A stretch of 64,000 bases of DNA. Origin: Neoroseomonas marina (GTDB lineage: Bacteria; Pseudomonadota; Alphaproteobacteria; Acetobacterales; Acetobacteraceae). Below, piece by piece: positions 39,942-48,991 of this stretch (its first letter is position 1; every line of letters begins with the position of its first letter). The stretch lies in NCBI RefSeq assembly GCF_012927745.1, contig NZ_JABBKX010000007.1, positions 124,001 to 188,000 on the forward strand. Direction: 5' to 3'. The position numbers were made by a program, and so were the translations under genes. The notes below the pieces were generated by a model that did no database searches, was not told where the DNA came from, and saw nothing but the letters and a program-made list of their open reading frames with translations.

Positions 39942-41051
39942 ATGGACCCGCTGCGCTACCCGACCCTGCCCGCGGGCATCCGCAGCCGCTTCGTCGAGGA
40001 CATCAACGGCCTGACGATGCACCTGCTCGAGGCCGGCGAGGCCGGGCGCCCCGCCCTGCTGCTGCTGCACGGCTTCCCCGAGCTCGCCTATTCCTGGCGC
40101 AAGGTGATGCTGCCGCTCGCCGGGATGGGCTTCCACGTCATCGCCCCGGACCAGCGCGGCTATGGCCGCACCACCGGCTGGGACGATTCCTACGACGCGG
40201 ACCTCCGCCCCTTCGCGATGCTGAACCTGATCCGCGACCAGCTGGCGCTGCTCGGCAGGCTCGGCATCGAGCATGTCCATGCGGTGATCGGGCATGACTT
40301 CGGCTCGCCGGTCGCGGCGCATTGCGCGCTGGTGCGCCCCGACGTCTTCCGCCGCGTCGCGCTGATGAGCGCGCCGCACGCCGGCGCGCCGCGCATCGGG
40401 GACCATCGCTCGGCGGCGGTCACGCGGGTGTCGCCGGCGCTCGCCGCGCTGCCGCGCCCGCGCAAGCACTACCACTGGCACTACGCGCAGCGCGGCGCGA
40501 ACGGGGAGCTGATGGCCTGCCCGCAGGGCCTGCACGCCTTCTTCCGCGCCTACTACCACCACAAGTCGGGCGACTGGGCCGGCAACGACGTCTTTCCGCT
40601 GAAGGGCTGGACCGCCGAGGAACTCGCGAAGCTGCCGACCTACTACGTGATGGACCTGGCGGAGACGATGCCCGAGACCGTCGCGCACGAGATGCCCTCG
40701 CCCGCCCAGATCGCCGCCTGCGCCTGGATGACCGAGGCCGAGATGGCGGTCTACGCGCAGGAATACGGCCGCAGCGGCTTCCAGGGCGGGCTCAACTGGT
40801 ACCGCACGCGCTTCACCGGCACGAACATGGAGATGGAGGCCTTCGCCGGGCGGCGCATCGACGTCCCCGCCACCTTCATCGGCGGCGCGCGCGACTGGGG
40901 CATCCACCAGGGCCCCGGCGCGCTCGAGGCGATGGCGACCACCGCGACCTCGGATTGGCGCGGCACGCATCTGGTGCCCGGCGCCGGTCACTGGGTGCAG
41001 CAGGAGAAGCCGGAGGAAACGGTCGCGCTGCTGCGCGACTTCCTGCGTTGA
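39942..41051 (+). CDS. Alpha/beta hydrolase, epoxide hydrolase-like
   Basis: 369 aa; ATG 39942 follows GGAGGA. LLLHGFPELAYSWRKVM has the HGFPE oxyanion-hole motif of epoxide hydrolases, VIGHDFGSPVAAH the nucleophile elbow with Asp (not Ser), and VPGAGHWVQQEKPEE the catalytic His. Asp as nucleophile points to epoxide hydrolase or haloalkane/fluoroacetate dehalogenase chemistry; HGFPE favours the first. An inserted cap domain lies at about residues 150-290 and includes GLNWYR with a candidate Tyr. Confidence 0.87.
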   Translation: MDPLRYPTLPAGIRSRFVEDINGLTMHLLEAGEAGRPALLLLHGFPELAYSWRKVMLPLAGMGFHVIAPDQRGYGRTTGWDDSYDADLRPFAMLNLIRDQLALLGRLGIEHVHAVIGHDFGSPVAAHCALVRPDVFRRVALMSAPHAGAPRIGDHRSAAVTRVSPALAALPRPRKHYHWHYAQRGANGELMACPQGLHAFFRAYYHHKSGDWAGNDVFPLKGWTAEELAKLPTYYVMDLAETMPETVAHEMPSPAQIAACAWMTEAEMAVYAQEYGRSGFQGGLNWYRTRFTGTNMEMEAFAGRRIDVPATFIGGARDWGIHQGPGALEAMATTATSDWRGTHLVPGAGHWVQQEKPEETVALLRDFLR

Positions 41052-41238
41052 TCGCAAACATCCGAATGACCGCACGCAACTACACGCGATGCGCGAATGT
41101 CTCCGCGACATGCTGTCGATCGCGCGACTCACACATGCCGTGAGGTCGAATCAGTATCGGTTTTGAGAATTCTCGCGGACAATTGACTGTTTCGCTGAGG
41201 TCTCGGCACCTGAATCGTTAAGTACCGCGTGGCGATCC
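41052..41238. other. Comparatively AT-rich control region
   Basis: Part of a 652-base interval before the RTX-Hint gene. It includes ATGCGCGAATGT (41089-41100), similar to two motifs before the gene at 7306, and a stretch around 41160-41240 that is far less GC-rich than the window. A TTGACT hexamer near 41182 has no convincing -10 partner. Confidence 0.35.
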
Positions 41239-41610
41239 ATGATTGATATCGGGACGCAGAATCGCATCGCGCCCGTGACCTCATCCGCCGCCCCGCCCTT
41301 TGCCGTCCATGCGCCTGCCGCCTCAGCGCGGCGGGCGCGGCGCGTGCTGCGACGGCTGCGGGCCGGGCGGCGCCTGGCGATCTTCTCCGCCCCGGTGCCG
41401 CTGCCCACGACGCCCGACCTCGCCGAGGCCGAGCGCGAGGGCCTGTCGCTGGCCCTTGCCCCCTCGGTCACCGGACGCGCCAGCCCGCGCGGCCCGCGCC
41501 CGACGACGCCGGCCGCGCCGCCGGTCCGCACCCGCAGCCGCACCCGCCGGCGCCGACGAAGACCGGCGCCGGCGCAGCCGCGTCCGGCGCCTCCTCCCAG
41601 CCCGACCTGA
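41239..41610 (+). CDS. Possible small basic protein before the RTX-Hint gene
   Basis: 123 codons, MIDIGTQNRIAPVTS to an Arg/Pro/Thr-rich end. The middle (RRVLRRLRAGRRLAIFSAPVPLP...TPDLAEAEREGLSLAL) has third positions almost all G/C, as in true genes here. There is no clear ribosome site or known motif. Its position mirrors the frame at 23013-23507. Real but untested at best. Confidence 0.35.
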   Translation: MIDIGTQNRIAPVTSSAAPPFAVHAPAASARRARRVLRRLRAGRRLAIFSAPVPLPTTPDLAEAEREGLSLALAPSVTGRASPRGPRPTTPAAPPVRTRSRTRRRRRRPAPAQPRPAPPPSPT

Positions 41611-41703
41611 ATCCGGCGCCATCCCCGCCACGGCCCCCGTGGGCGTGTGGGCTGCGTCATGCCCAACCCCACGCCCCGACGGGCGACGCGATTGGATGAA
41701 CAC

Positions 41704-43506
41704 ATGTCCTGGTCCGCAGGCGGTCCCAGCAACGGCAACGACACCTACACCGGCAGTGGCAGCGGCGATTCGCCGGCCGGCGCGCAGAACGGCAACGACA
41801 GCCTCCTCGGCAATGGCGGCAACGACTCGCTGCGCGGCGAGAGCAACAACGACACCATCCGCGGCGGGGACGGGAACGACACGCTCCTCGGCGGCAACGG
41901 CAGCGACTGGCTGTTCGGCGATGCCGGCAACGACCGCCTGCTCGGCGACGGCCAGGGCAGCGGCGGGTCCGAGGCCGACACGATGGACGGCGGCACCGGC
42001 AACGACACCATCATCGGCGTCGACGGCAACGACAGCGTCCTCGGCGGCGACGGCAACGACAGCCTGGTGCTCGCCGGCGGCAACGACACCGGGCTCGGCG
42101 GCGCCGGCAACGACACGATCGACGGCGGGTCGGGCAACGACGTCCTCGACGGCGGCGCCGACAACGACCGGCTGATCGGCGGGTCCGGCAACGACAACCT
42201 CCTCGGCGGCGCGGGCGCGGATTCCCTCGACGGCGGCTCGGGCGACGACACGCTGCAGGGCGGGGCCGGCGCCGACACCTTCGTCGATTCCGGCGGCGTC
42301 GACGAACTCTCCTACGCCTCCGACACGGTCGGCGTGACCGTGAACATGCAGCTCGGCACCGCGAGCGGCGGCGACGCCCAGGGCGATGTCTTCGCCGGCA
42401 ACACCTTCGAGAACCTGCGCGGCGGATCGGGCAACGACTTCCTCACCGGCAGCACCCACTACGACAACATCATCTATGGCGAGGGCGGCAACGACACCAT
42501 CGTCACCAACCTCGGCGACACCGCCTATGGCGGCGCGGGCGACGACAGCATCTACGGCTCGCCCGAATCCGGCAGCGGCAGCGAGGACATGCTGTTCGGC
42601 GGCGACGGCAACGACATCATCGTCGCGCGCGGCGGCACCGACACGGTCGGCGGCGGCGCCGGCGACGACACGGTCATCGCCGGCAACGGCGACGGCAACG
42701 ACAGCCTCGACGGCGGGTCGGGCAACGACACGCTGCTGCTGCGCAACTGGGTCGGCCCGAACATCAACAGCGACGACATCACCAGCGGCGTCTACGGCAA
42801 CTGGACGGTCAGCGGCGCGACCGGCACCGACGCCCTGCGCACCTTCACCTACAGCGATGGCACCATCCTGCGCGTCCGCGACTTCGAGGCGATCGTCTGC
42901 TTCACCGCCGGCACGCTGATCACGACCCCGCGCGGCGAGGTCCCGGTCGAGGCCCTCCGCCCCGGCGACGAGGTGCTCACCCTCCATAACGGCCCCGTGA
43001 TCCGGCCGCTCGTCTGGACCGGCCGCACCAGCGTCGACGTCGCCCGCCATCCCGATCGCGTGAAGGTCGCCCCGGTGCGCATCACGCGCGGCGCCCTCGG
43101 CGACGGCATCCCGTTCCGGGATCTGGTGGTCTCGCCCGACCACGGCATCCTGCTCGACGGCCATCTCGTGGCCGCCGGGCTGCTCGTGAACGGCACCACC
43201 ATCCTGCGGGAGACCTGGCACCACCGCGTCACCTACTACCACCTCGAGATCGAGGGGCATGGCCTGCTGCTGAGCGAAGGCGCCGTGACGGAGACCTACC
43301 TCGACGACGGCAACCGGCATCTGTTCGACAATGCCGCGCTCGCCACCATCGCGGTCGACTTCGCGGCGCTGCGCGGGAACGGCCGGTATGCGGCGGCCGC
43401 CTGCGCGCCGCTGCTCGCCGAGGGCGACCTGCGGCTGACCGGCATCCGCGCCCGCCTCGACGATCGGGCCGCCGGCGCGGACGCCCGCCGGCGCGCGCGC
43501 GCCTGA
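41704..43506 (+). CDS. RTX repeat protein with C-terminal Hint domain, 600 aa
   Basis: Residues about 10-360 consist of RTX nonapeptides (GGNDSLRGE, GGDGNDTLL, GGSGNDNLL) with a central spacer similar to that of the protein at 21204 (VDELSYASDTVGVTVNMQLG). Cys399 starts the Hint domain (CFTAGTLITTPRGEVPVE, SPDHGILLDGHLVAAGLLV, VTYYHLEIEGHGLLL), and the shared tail TYLDDGNRHLFDN follows. No Sec signal; type I secretion is likely. ATG 41704 was chosen because MSWSAGGPS parallels MSGTWTPGPG in the paralogue; ATG 41659 is an alternative, and neither has a good ribosome site. Confidence 0.88.
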   Translation: MSWSAGGPSNGNDTYTGSGSGDSPAGAQNGNDSLLGNGGNDSLRGESNNDTIRGGDGNDTLLGGNGSDWLFGDAGNDRLLGDGQGSGGSEADTMDGGTGNDTIIGVDGNDSVLGGDGNDSLVLAGGNDTGLGGAGNDTIDGGSGNDVLDGGADNDRLIGGSGNDNLLGGAGADSLDGGSGDDTLQGGAGADTFVDSGGVDELSYASDTVGVTVNMQLGTASGGDAQGDVFAGNTFENLRGGSGNDFLTGSTHYDNIIYGEGGNDTIVTNLGDTAYGGAGDDSIYGSPESGSGSEDMLFGGDGNDIIVARGGTDTVGGGAGDDTVIAGNGDGNDSLDGGSGNDTLLLRNWVGPNINSDDITSGVYGNWTVSGATGTDALRTFTYSDGTILRVRDFEAIVCFTAGTLITTPRGEVPVEALRPGDEVLTLHNGPVIRPLVWTGRTSVDVARHPDRVKVAPVRITRGALGDGIPFRDLVVSPDHGILLDGHLVAAGLLVNGTTILRETWHHRVTYYHLEIEGHGLLLSEGAVTETYLDDGNRHLFDNAALATIAVDFAALRGNGRYAAAACAPLLAEGDLRLTGIRARLDDRAAGADARRRARA

Positions 43507-43676
43507 ACCGCGTGGACGGAGCCGGGATCATGGAACCGACACAGGGGCCGCGGCGACGCGACGGCCAGGGGCCGGACGGGCGGCGCGATCCCGCCCGGGG
43601 TCGTGCCGACCCGCGCGACGTCCGCGCCTGGGCGACGCATCCGGTGTATGTTTCGCCACGGGGGGGTCCGGTGCGC

Positions 43677-44228
43677 ATGCCGGCCCTGCCGTCCCGCAGC
43701 AAGTCAGAGGGCTCCGTGCCGCTCGAGAATTTGACGGCCCTTGCCAATCCCGTCCGCCACGAGGCCAACAACCTGTTGGCCGCGATCTCCGGTACCGTCG
43801 ACATCCTGCTCCGCACGGCGGCGACGGACCGCGACCATGCGCGGGCGTCCCGGCTGCGCGAAGCGACCGATCGGCTCGAGGCCCTGCTGAAGGCCTACCT
43901 GTCGCTCGCTCACCCGCCATCGGCCGAGGACGGCATCGACGGCGCCCAGATGCTGCAGCTCATGCGCCCGCTGCTGGTGCTGACCATCGGGCCGGGACGC
44001 GTGGTCGAGATCGAGGCCGAGCCCGGCCTGCCCCGCCTGTCGGCCTCCCCGGCGATGCTGCAGGCCGGCATCCTCCGCCTGGCGCGCGAGGCCGCGGCGG
44101 CGGCGCCGGCCGGCGCGTCGCTGCGCGTCACGCTCACCCGCGTGCAGGACGGCGTCGCGCTCGCCGTCACCTCGAACCCCGAGGGCGCCGGGCCCGCGCC
44201 GCTGCTGCTGCATCCCTCCGGCGGCTAG
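43677..44228 (+). CDS. Histidine-kinase-like dimerisation protein lacking a clear ATPase domain
   Basis: 183 aa. LANPVRHEANNLLAAISGTVDILL is a HisKA-type helix with a phospho-acceptor-like His (H-E-x-N-N-L). A second helix, RASRLREATDRLEALLKAYLSLA, completes a four-helix bundle in the dimer. The remainder (ASPAMLQAGILRLAREAAAAA, RVTLTRVQDGVALAVTSNP) aligns with the HATPase fold, but the N, G1 and G2 boxes needed for ATP are not recognisable. It may act as a phosphotransferase like ChpT, or be decayed. The start is uncertain: ATG 43677, GTG 43671 or further upstream. It follows the RTX-Hint gene by 170 bp. Confidence 0.65.
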   Translation: MPALPSRSKSEGSVPLENLTALANPVRHEANNLLAAISGTVDILLRTAATDRDHARASRLREATDRLEALLKAYLSLAHPPSAEDGIDGAQMLQLMRPLLVLTIGPGRVVEIEAEPGLPRLSASPAMLQAGILRLAREAAAAAPAGASLRVTLTRVQDGVALAVTSNPEGAGPAPLLLHPSGG

Positions 44229-44247
44229 CGGCCGCCGGATCGCCGGC

Positions 44248-44424
44248 TCAGGTGCGGATGTTGAGCAGCGTGTAGGCCGGGCAGAATCGCATCACGCCCG
44301 TCGCGAGGGGCACCAGGCCGACCAGCCCCCACCAGCGAAGGGGGCCGAACGCCCCGAGCGCGAGGATCGCGAGCCCCGCCAGGATGCGGAGCACCCGATC
44401 GGCATTGCCGACGTTGCAACTCAT
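44248..44424 (-). CDS. DUF2892 (YgaP-type) small membrane protein
   Basis: 58 aa. MSCNVGNADRVLRILAGLAIL starts the family's first helix; WWGLVGLVPLATGVMRFCPAYTLLNI is its second helix and Cys-Pro-containing end. This is the free-standing DUF2892 membrane module, found elsewhere fused to rhodanese (YgaP). Two membrane spans are expected. It converges with the kinase-like gene. Confidence 0.82.
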   Translation of the reverse strand: MSCNVGNADRVLRILAGLAILALGAFGPLRWWGLVGLVPLATGVMRFCPAYTLLNIRT

Positions 44425-44675
44425 GCTTCCGGTTCCCTCGTCCGGCGGGCGCCGGTACGCCGCGCGCCCTCATTCATCGTCCCGGTCCGCGGCCCCGTCC
44501 TTGATCCGCATCAGTCGCAGCCGAGTCGCGTGGCCGCCGTTCCGAAAGGCCACCCACCCGTCTCCGACGGGCCCGGCGTGGCGCCCGGGCCACGCCAGCC
44601 GCCGATCTGGGGCAAAGCGATGCGCGCCAGCATCTTCGGGTGTAGGATTGCGACGAAGCCTGAACATTGACCCAC

Positions 44676-47252
44676 ATGCCCCGTGCCGCCCTTTCCGATG
44701 ACGTGCGCAGCTCCGGTCGCCTGAGCGGCGCAAGCTTCCGTTTCGCCTCCCCGGCGGTCCGGGCCGTGCTGCGCCGCCGGATGAACGAACTGGCGGGCGT
44801 GCTGGTGGCCCTCGCCGCCGTCGCGCTGCTGGTCGCGCTCGGCTCGCACAACCCGTCCGACCCCTCGCTCAACACCGCCACCGACCGCCCACCCACCAAT
44901 CTCGCCGGTCATCCGGGGGCGATCATCGCGGACCTGCTGCTGCAGACCTTCGGCTTCGCCGCGGCGCTGCCGGTCGTGGCCATGCTCGCCTGGGCCTTCC
45001 GGCTCGCGACGCAGCGCGGCTTCGGCTCGGTCGCCGGACGGATCGGCGGGCTGCTGGTCGGCCTGCCGCTGGTCGCCGCCGCCCTGACGCTGGTGCCCAT
45101 GCCCGCCGCCGTGCCGGTCGAGGCCGGGCCGGGCGGCGCGGCCGGTCTCGTGCTGTCCTCGGCGATCGTGGACGGCCTGGCAGGCTGGCTGGGCCCGCTG
45201 GGCGGCATGGCCGCGAGCGCCTTGCTGTCCGTCGCCGCGGTCGGGTCGGCCTTCATCGCCTGCGGGCTGACCTTCGGCGAATGGCGCGGCGCGGGCCGCG
45301 CGGCCGTCGGCGCCGGCCAGGTCGCGGTCGGCGCGGCCTGGAGCGGTGCCGCCGCCCTGCGCCGCACCCCCGGTCCGCCGGACGACATGATGGAGGTCGA
45401 GGAACCGCCGCGCGCCCCGCTCTCGCGCCCCGCGCGCCCCGGCCTGTTCGCCCGCCTCGGCGCCCGGCTGCGCACCGCCCGCGACGGCGCCGGCGCGATG
45501 CTGCGGCGGGAACCGCGCGAGACCTCCCTCGGCGCCATGCTGCGCGCCGCGGACGAGGCCGCCGCGGCCGTGCCGCCCAGCCCCGCCGCCCCGCCCCCGC
45601 CCCTGCCGGGCGAGGAGGGCGACATTCGCCGCGGCACCGAACCCGAGGCGAAGCCGCGCCTCGCCCCGCGCACCCGCGTCACCACCCCTGCCGCCGACCG
45701 TCCGCGCCGCGTCCCGGAACAGCGCGCGCTGGATCTCGGCCCCGGCTGGCGCCTGCCGCCGCTCGACCTGCTGACCGAGGCGCCCGCCAAGCGCACCGGC
45801 CGGCCGTCGGAGGAATCGCTGCAGGCCAATGCGCGGCTGCTGGAATCGGTGCTCGAGGACTACGGCGTGCGCGGCCGCATCGCCGAGATCCGCCCGGGCC
45901 CGGTCGTCACCCTGTACGAACTCGAACCCGCGCCGGGCACCAAGTCGTCCCGCGTCATCGGCCTCGCCGACGACATCGCGCGGTCGATGTCGGTCATCGC
46001 GGTGCGCATCGCGACCGTCCCGGGCCGCAACGTCATCGGCATCGAGATGCCGAACGCGAAACGCGAGACGGTCTACCTGTCCGAGATGTTCGTCGACGAG
46101 GGCTGGGCGCGGAACCAGAGCCGGCTGCCGCTCGCCCTCGGCAAGGACATCGGCGGCACGCCGGTCATCGCCGACCTCGCGCGCATGCCGCATCTACTGA
46201 TCGCGGGCACCACCGGGTCGGGCAAGTCGGTCGGGATCAACACCATGATCCTGTCCCTGCTGTACCGCTTCGGGCCGGACGAGTGCCGCTTCATCATGAT
46301 CGACCCGAAGATGCTGGAACTGTCGGTCTACGACCGGATCCCGCATCTGCTCGCCCCGGTCGTCACCGAGCCGCCCAAGGCGATCGGCGCGCTGAAGTGG
46401 ACAGTGCGCGAGATGGAGCGCCGCTACCGCGCCATGTCGCAGCTCGGCGTGCGCAACATCGGCGGCTACAATGAGAAGGTCTCCGCCGCCCGCCAGCGGG
46501 GCGAGGTCCTCACCCGCAAGGTGCAGACCGGCTTCGATCCCGACACCGGCAAGCCGGTCTTCGAGGAACAGCCCCTCGCGCTCGAGCCGCTGCCGATGAT
46601 CGTCGTCGTCATCGACGAGATGGCCGACCTGATGATCGTCGCCGGCAAGGAGATCGAGGCCGCGGTGCAGCGCCTGGCGCAGATGGCGCGCGCCGCCGGC
46701 ATCCACGTCATCATGGCGACGCAGCGCCCGTCGGTCGACGTCATCACCGGCACCATCAAGGCCAACTTCCCGACGCGCATCTCCTTCCAGGTGACGTCGA
46801 AGATCGACAGCCGCACCATCCTCGGCGAGCAGGGTGCCGAGCAGCTGCTCGGCCAGGGCGACATGCTGTTCATGGCCGGCGGCGGCCGCGTGACGCGCGT
46901 GCACGGCCCCTTCGTCACCGACAACGAGGTCGAGCGCGTGGTCGAGCATCTGCGCGAGCAGGGCGAGCCCGCCTACATCGAGGAAGTCACCGAGGAAGCC
47001 GACGAGGACGGCACCGGCGCGCTGCCGGGCATGCTCGGCGGCAACACGGATGGCGAGGCCTCGCTCTACGACCAGGCCGTCGCGCTGGTGACGCGGGAGG
47101 GCAAGGCCAGCACCTCCTTCGTCCAGCGGCACCTGAACATCGGCTACAACCGCGCCGCCAAGCTGATCGAGCAGATGGAGAAGGAAGGCGTGGTCGGCCC
47201 GGCGAACCATGTCGGCAAGCGCGAGGTGCTGGCGCCGGGGCCGCGGGACTGA
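44676..47252 (+). CDS. ftsK: DNA translocase FtsK
   Basis: 858 aa. Four N-terminal membrane helices (to about residue 200), a Pro/Arg-rich linker (about 225-370), then the motor: Walker [14 protein letters not shown], Walker [14 protein letters not shown], and [25 protein letters not shown]. The C-terminal winged-helix gamma domain ([41 protein letters not shown] region) reads KOPS. It pumps DNA at the septum and activates XerCD at dif. ATG 44676 was preferred to TTG 44667; no Shine-Dalgarno site is visible. Confidence 0.96.
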   Translation: MPRAALSDDVRSSGRLSGASFRFASPAVRAVLRRRMNELAGVLVALAAVALLVALGSHNPSDPSLNTATDRPPTNLAGHPGAIIADLLLQTFGFAAALPVVAMLAWAFRLATQRGFGSVAGRIGGLLVGLPLVAAALTLVPMPAAVPVEAGPGGAAGLVLSSAIVDGLAGWLGPLGGMAASALLSVAAVGSAFIACGLTFGEWRGAGRAAVGAGQVAVGAAWSGAAALRRTPGPPDDMMEVEEPPRAPLSRPARPGLFARLGARLRTARDGAGAMLRREPRETSLGAMLRAADEAAAAVPPSPAAPPPPLPGEEGDIRRGTEPEAKPRLAPRTRVTTPAADRPRRVPEQRALDLGPGWRLPPLDLLTEAPAKRTGRPSEESLQANARLLESVLEDYGVRGRIAEIRPGPVVTLYELEPAPGTKSSRVIGLADDIARSMSVIAVRIATVPGRNVIGIEMPNAKRETVYLSEMFVDEGWARNQSRLPLALGKDIGGTPVIADLARMPHLLIAGTTGSGKSVGINTMILSLLYRFGPDECRFIMIDPKMLELSVYDRIPHLLAPVVTEPPKAIGALKWTVREMERRYRAMSQLGVRNIGGYNEKVSAARQRGEVLTRKVQTGFDPDTGKPVFEEQPLALEPLPMIVVVIDEMADLMIVAGKEIEAAVQRLAQMARAAGIHVIMATQRPSVDVITGTIKANFPTRISFQVTSKIDSRTILGEQGAEQLLGQGDMLFMAGGGRVTRVHGPFVTDNEVERVVEHLREQGEPAYIEEVTEEADEDGTGALPGMLGGNTDGEASLYDQAVALVTREGKASTSFVQRHLNIGYNRAAKLIEQMEKEGVVGPANHVGKREVLAPGPRD

Positions 47253-47257
47253 GACGG

Positions 47258-47395
47258 GGTGGGGCGCTGCCCCGCCGGACCTTCCCAGCCAGGGCCGGCG
47301 GGCCTTTGCAGACCACGACCCGCGCCCGAAGTGTCTCGGTTTCCAAAGGCCTTTCGGCCTTTGGCGGGGAGAGCCCGGGGGGGGCGGGGCCCCTC
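47258..47395. repeat. Composite inverted-module repeat, copy B
   Basis: The left module (47258-47308) has outer hairpin GGTGGGGC / GCCCCGCC and a decayed inner hairpin CCAGGGCC / GGCCTTTG. The right module (47343-47395) has CCAAAGGCC / GGCCTTTGG and the GGCGGGGAG linker. It starts six bases after the ftsK stop, between convergent genes, so it may also serve as a terminator. Confidence 0.75.
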
Positions 47396-47406
47396 TCGGT
47401 GCCCCA

Positions 47407-48009
47407 TCACCGCTTCAGTACTGCCCTGGCCACTTCCGCGCGCCCCTGGGGCCGCGGCCCCTCGTCCCGCGCCACCGGCCCCTCCAGCAGTTCGAGCACC
47501 TCCAGCCCCGCGAAGTGCTGCTCGACCAGCGCGCGGGACCACAGCAGCGAGACGTCCTTCGGCCCGCCGCTGCGCCGGCCTTCCTGCGCCGGCGTGAAGC
47601 ATTCCATCACCAGCAGCCCGCCGGGCGCGAGCGCGCGCATCGCGCCGGCGCAGGCCGCCGCGCGGTCGGCGGGCGGAAGATGCACGAAGATCCAGGCGAT
47701 CAGGTCGAAGCCGGCGTCCGGCCAGTCCCACACGGAGACATCCGTGGTCACCGTCCGCAGCCCGACGCCGCGCCGCTCCGCCAGCGCCGCCGCCTTTGCC
47801 TGCCCGACCGGCGACCAGTCGACCGAGGTCGTGACCAGCCCCTGTTCCGCCAACCAGACGCCGTTGCGACCCTCGCCGTCGCCAACGGCCAGGGCGCGCA
47901 TCCCGCGCCGCAGCCGGTGCGCCTGCGACAGCAGATACAGGTTCGGCGCCTCGCCGAACTGGAAGCCGCCGCCGGCGTAGCGTTCGTCCCAGGCGAGCGA
48001 GGTGCTCAT
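47407..48009 (-). CDS. Class I SAM-dependent methyltransferase
   Basis: 200 aa. WDERYAGGGFQFGEAPNLYL is a common N-terminus of small tellurite/thiopurine-like methyltransferases. Motif I is degenerate but clear (MRALAVGDGEGRNGVWLAEQG), with motif II acidic VTTSVDWSP, then FDLIAWIFVHLPPADR and ALAPGGLLVMECFTP. The substrate is unknown. ATG 48009 overlaps the stop of the M23 peptidase gene by 4 bases. Confidence 0.88.
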   Translation of the reverse strand: MSTSLAWDERYAGGGFQFGEAPNLYLLSQAHRLRRGMRALAVGDGEGRNGVWLAEQGLVTTSVDWSPVGQAKAAALAERRGVGLRTVTTDVSVWDWPDAGFDLIAWIFVHLPPADRAAACAGAMRALAPGGLLVMECFTPAQEGRRSGGPKDVSLLWSRALVEQHFAGLEVLELLEGPVARDEGPRPQGRAEVARAVLKR

Positions 48010-48836
48010 GCCGGCAGCACCACCGGCTGCGGGTCGAGGAAGGTCTGGAACCAGGACAGCGAGAAATGCAGGTGCGGCCCCGTCACCCGCCCCGTCGCAC
48101 CGGACAGCGCCACGCGATCGCCCTTCGCGACCATCTGCCCCTCCCGCACCTCGAAGGCCGAGAGATGCGCATAGAGCGTGTTCACGCCGTGCCCGTGGTC
48201 GATCACCACCAGATTGCCGAAGAAATGGAACGCGTCCGCGAGCGTCACCCGCCCCGCCGCCGCGGCCCTGAGCGGCGTGCCCGTCGGCACCGCGAAGTCG
48301 AGCCCGTAATGCGGCTGCCGCGGCTGTCCGTTCAGGATGCGCCGGCTGCCATAGACGCCGGAGATCCGCCCGCTCGCCGGAGGGACGAAGCCTTCGGCGA
48401 AGCCGGTCAGCGCGCTGTCCACCGCGCGCACCGTCGCGAGCTTCTCCCGCTCGCGCAGGATGCGCTGCAGCGTCTCCTCGTCGGGCGTGACCTGGGACGG
48501 CGGCAGGCCGTTGATGCGCTGTTCCTGCCACTGCCGCCGCGCGATCGACAGGCGCCGGTCCTCCCGCCGCCCGCCGGGCTCGGCGACGGACAGCGTGGCG
48601 CTCGGCCCCTGATCGCGCCCGAAGCCGAAGGCGAAGGCGCCATCCGCGGCGACGCGCACGGCACGGCCGTCGAGGGCGAGGCGCGTGCCGGGCGCGGCAC
48701 GACCGACGACGAAGCCACCCTGGGCCAGGCCGCGGTCGGGGAAGGACACGGCGGCGGCGGCAGGGCGGGCGACAAGCAGTGTCGGGGCGGCCAGCACCGC
48801 GCGGCGGGAGATCGTGGAGGGGCCTTGCCCCTCCAC
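48006..48836 (-). CDS. M23-family peptidoglycan endopeptidase-like protein with Tat-type signal
   Basis: 276 aa from a GTG at 48836. STISRRAVLAAPTLLVARPAAAA is a twin-arginine signal (SRRAVL). The C-terminal M23/LytM domain shows HYGLDFAVPTGTPLRAAAAGRVTLA (HxxxD zinc ligands), VIDHGHGVNTLYAHLS and TGPHLHFSLS (HxH). It likely cuts peptidoglycan cross-links in the periplasm. No ATG is available near the signal; the GTG, and the codons for VEGQGP, lie inside a repeat module (48816-48867), so the true start is uncertain. Confidence 0.87.
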   Translation of the reverse strand: MEGQGPSTISRRAVLAAPTLLVARPAAAAVSFPDRGLAQGGFVVGRAAPGTRLALDGRAVRVAADGAFAFGFGRDQGPSATLSVAEPGGRREDRRLSIARRQWQEQRINGLPPSQVTPDEETLQRILREREKLATVRAVDSALTGFAEGFVPPASGRISGVYGSRRILNGQPRQPHYGLDFAVPTGTPLRAAAAGRVTLADAFHFFGNLVVIDHGHGVNTLYAHLSAFEVREGQMVAKGDRVALSGATGRVTGPHLHFSLSWFQTFLDPQPVVLPA

Positions 48837-48977
48837 ACCACCCCACCAGAGGCCGAAAGGCCTCTGGACACCGTGTTGGTTTCCAAAGGCCTTGCGGCCT
48901 GAGCGGCTCCTTGGGCGTTGCTGCGCAACGTCCATGGGACCCGTGGCGGGGAGGCCCGAAGGGGCGGCGCCCCTCCG
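48816..48977. repeat. Composite inverted-module repeat, copy C
   Basis: The left module (48816-48867) is the cleanest copy: GGAGGGGC / GCCCCTCC and CCAGAGGCC / GGCCTCTGG, again with changed but paired bases. The right half (48883-48977) keeps GGTTTCCAAAGGCC and GGCGGGGAGGCCCGAAGGGGCGGCGCCCC but has about 40 extra bases with a small hairpin (CGTTGC / GCAACG). Its left end overlaps the 5' end of the M23 peptidase gene, and it lies between that gene and xseA. Confidence 0.78.
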
Positions 48978-48991
48978 GTCATCATCGACCG

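Noticed and set aside
41176..41210. TTGACT hexamer as a -35 box for the RTX-Hint operon
   Set aside because: No acceptable -10 sequence 16-18 bp downstream, and the alphaproteobacterial consensus is loose.
44470..44667. Minus-strand 65-codon frame ([16 protein letters not shown]) between the DUF2892 gene and ftsK
   Set aside because: The start codons are poor in GC at third positions and there is no ribosome site or known motif. It may be real, but I cannot support it.
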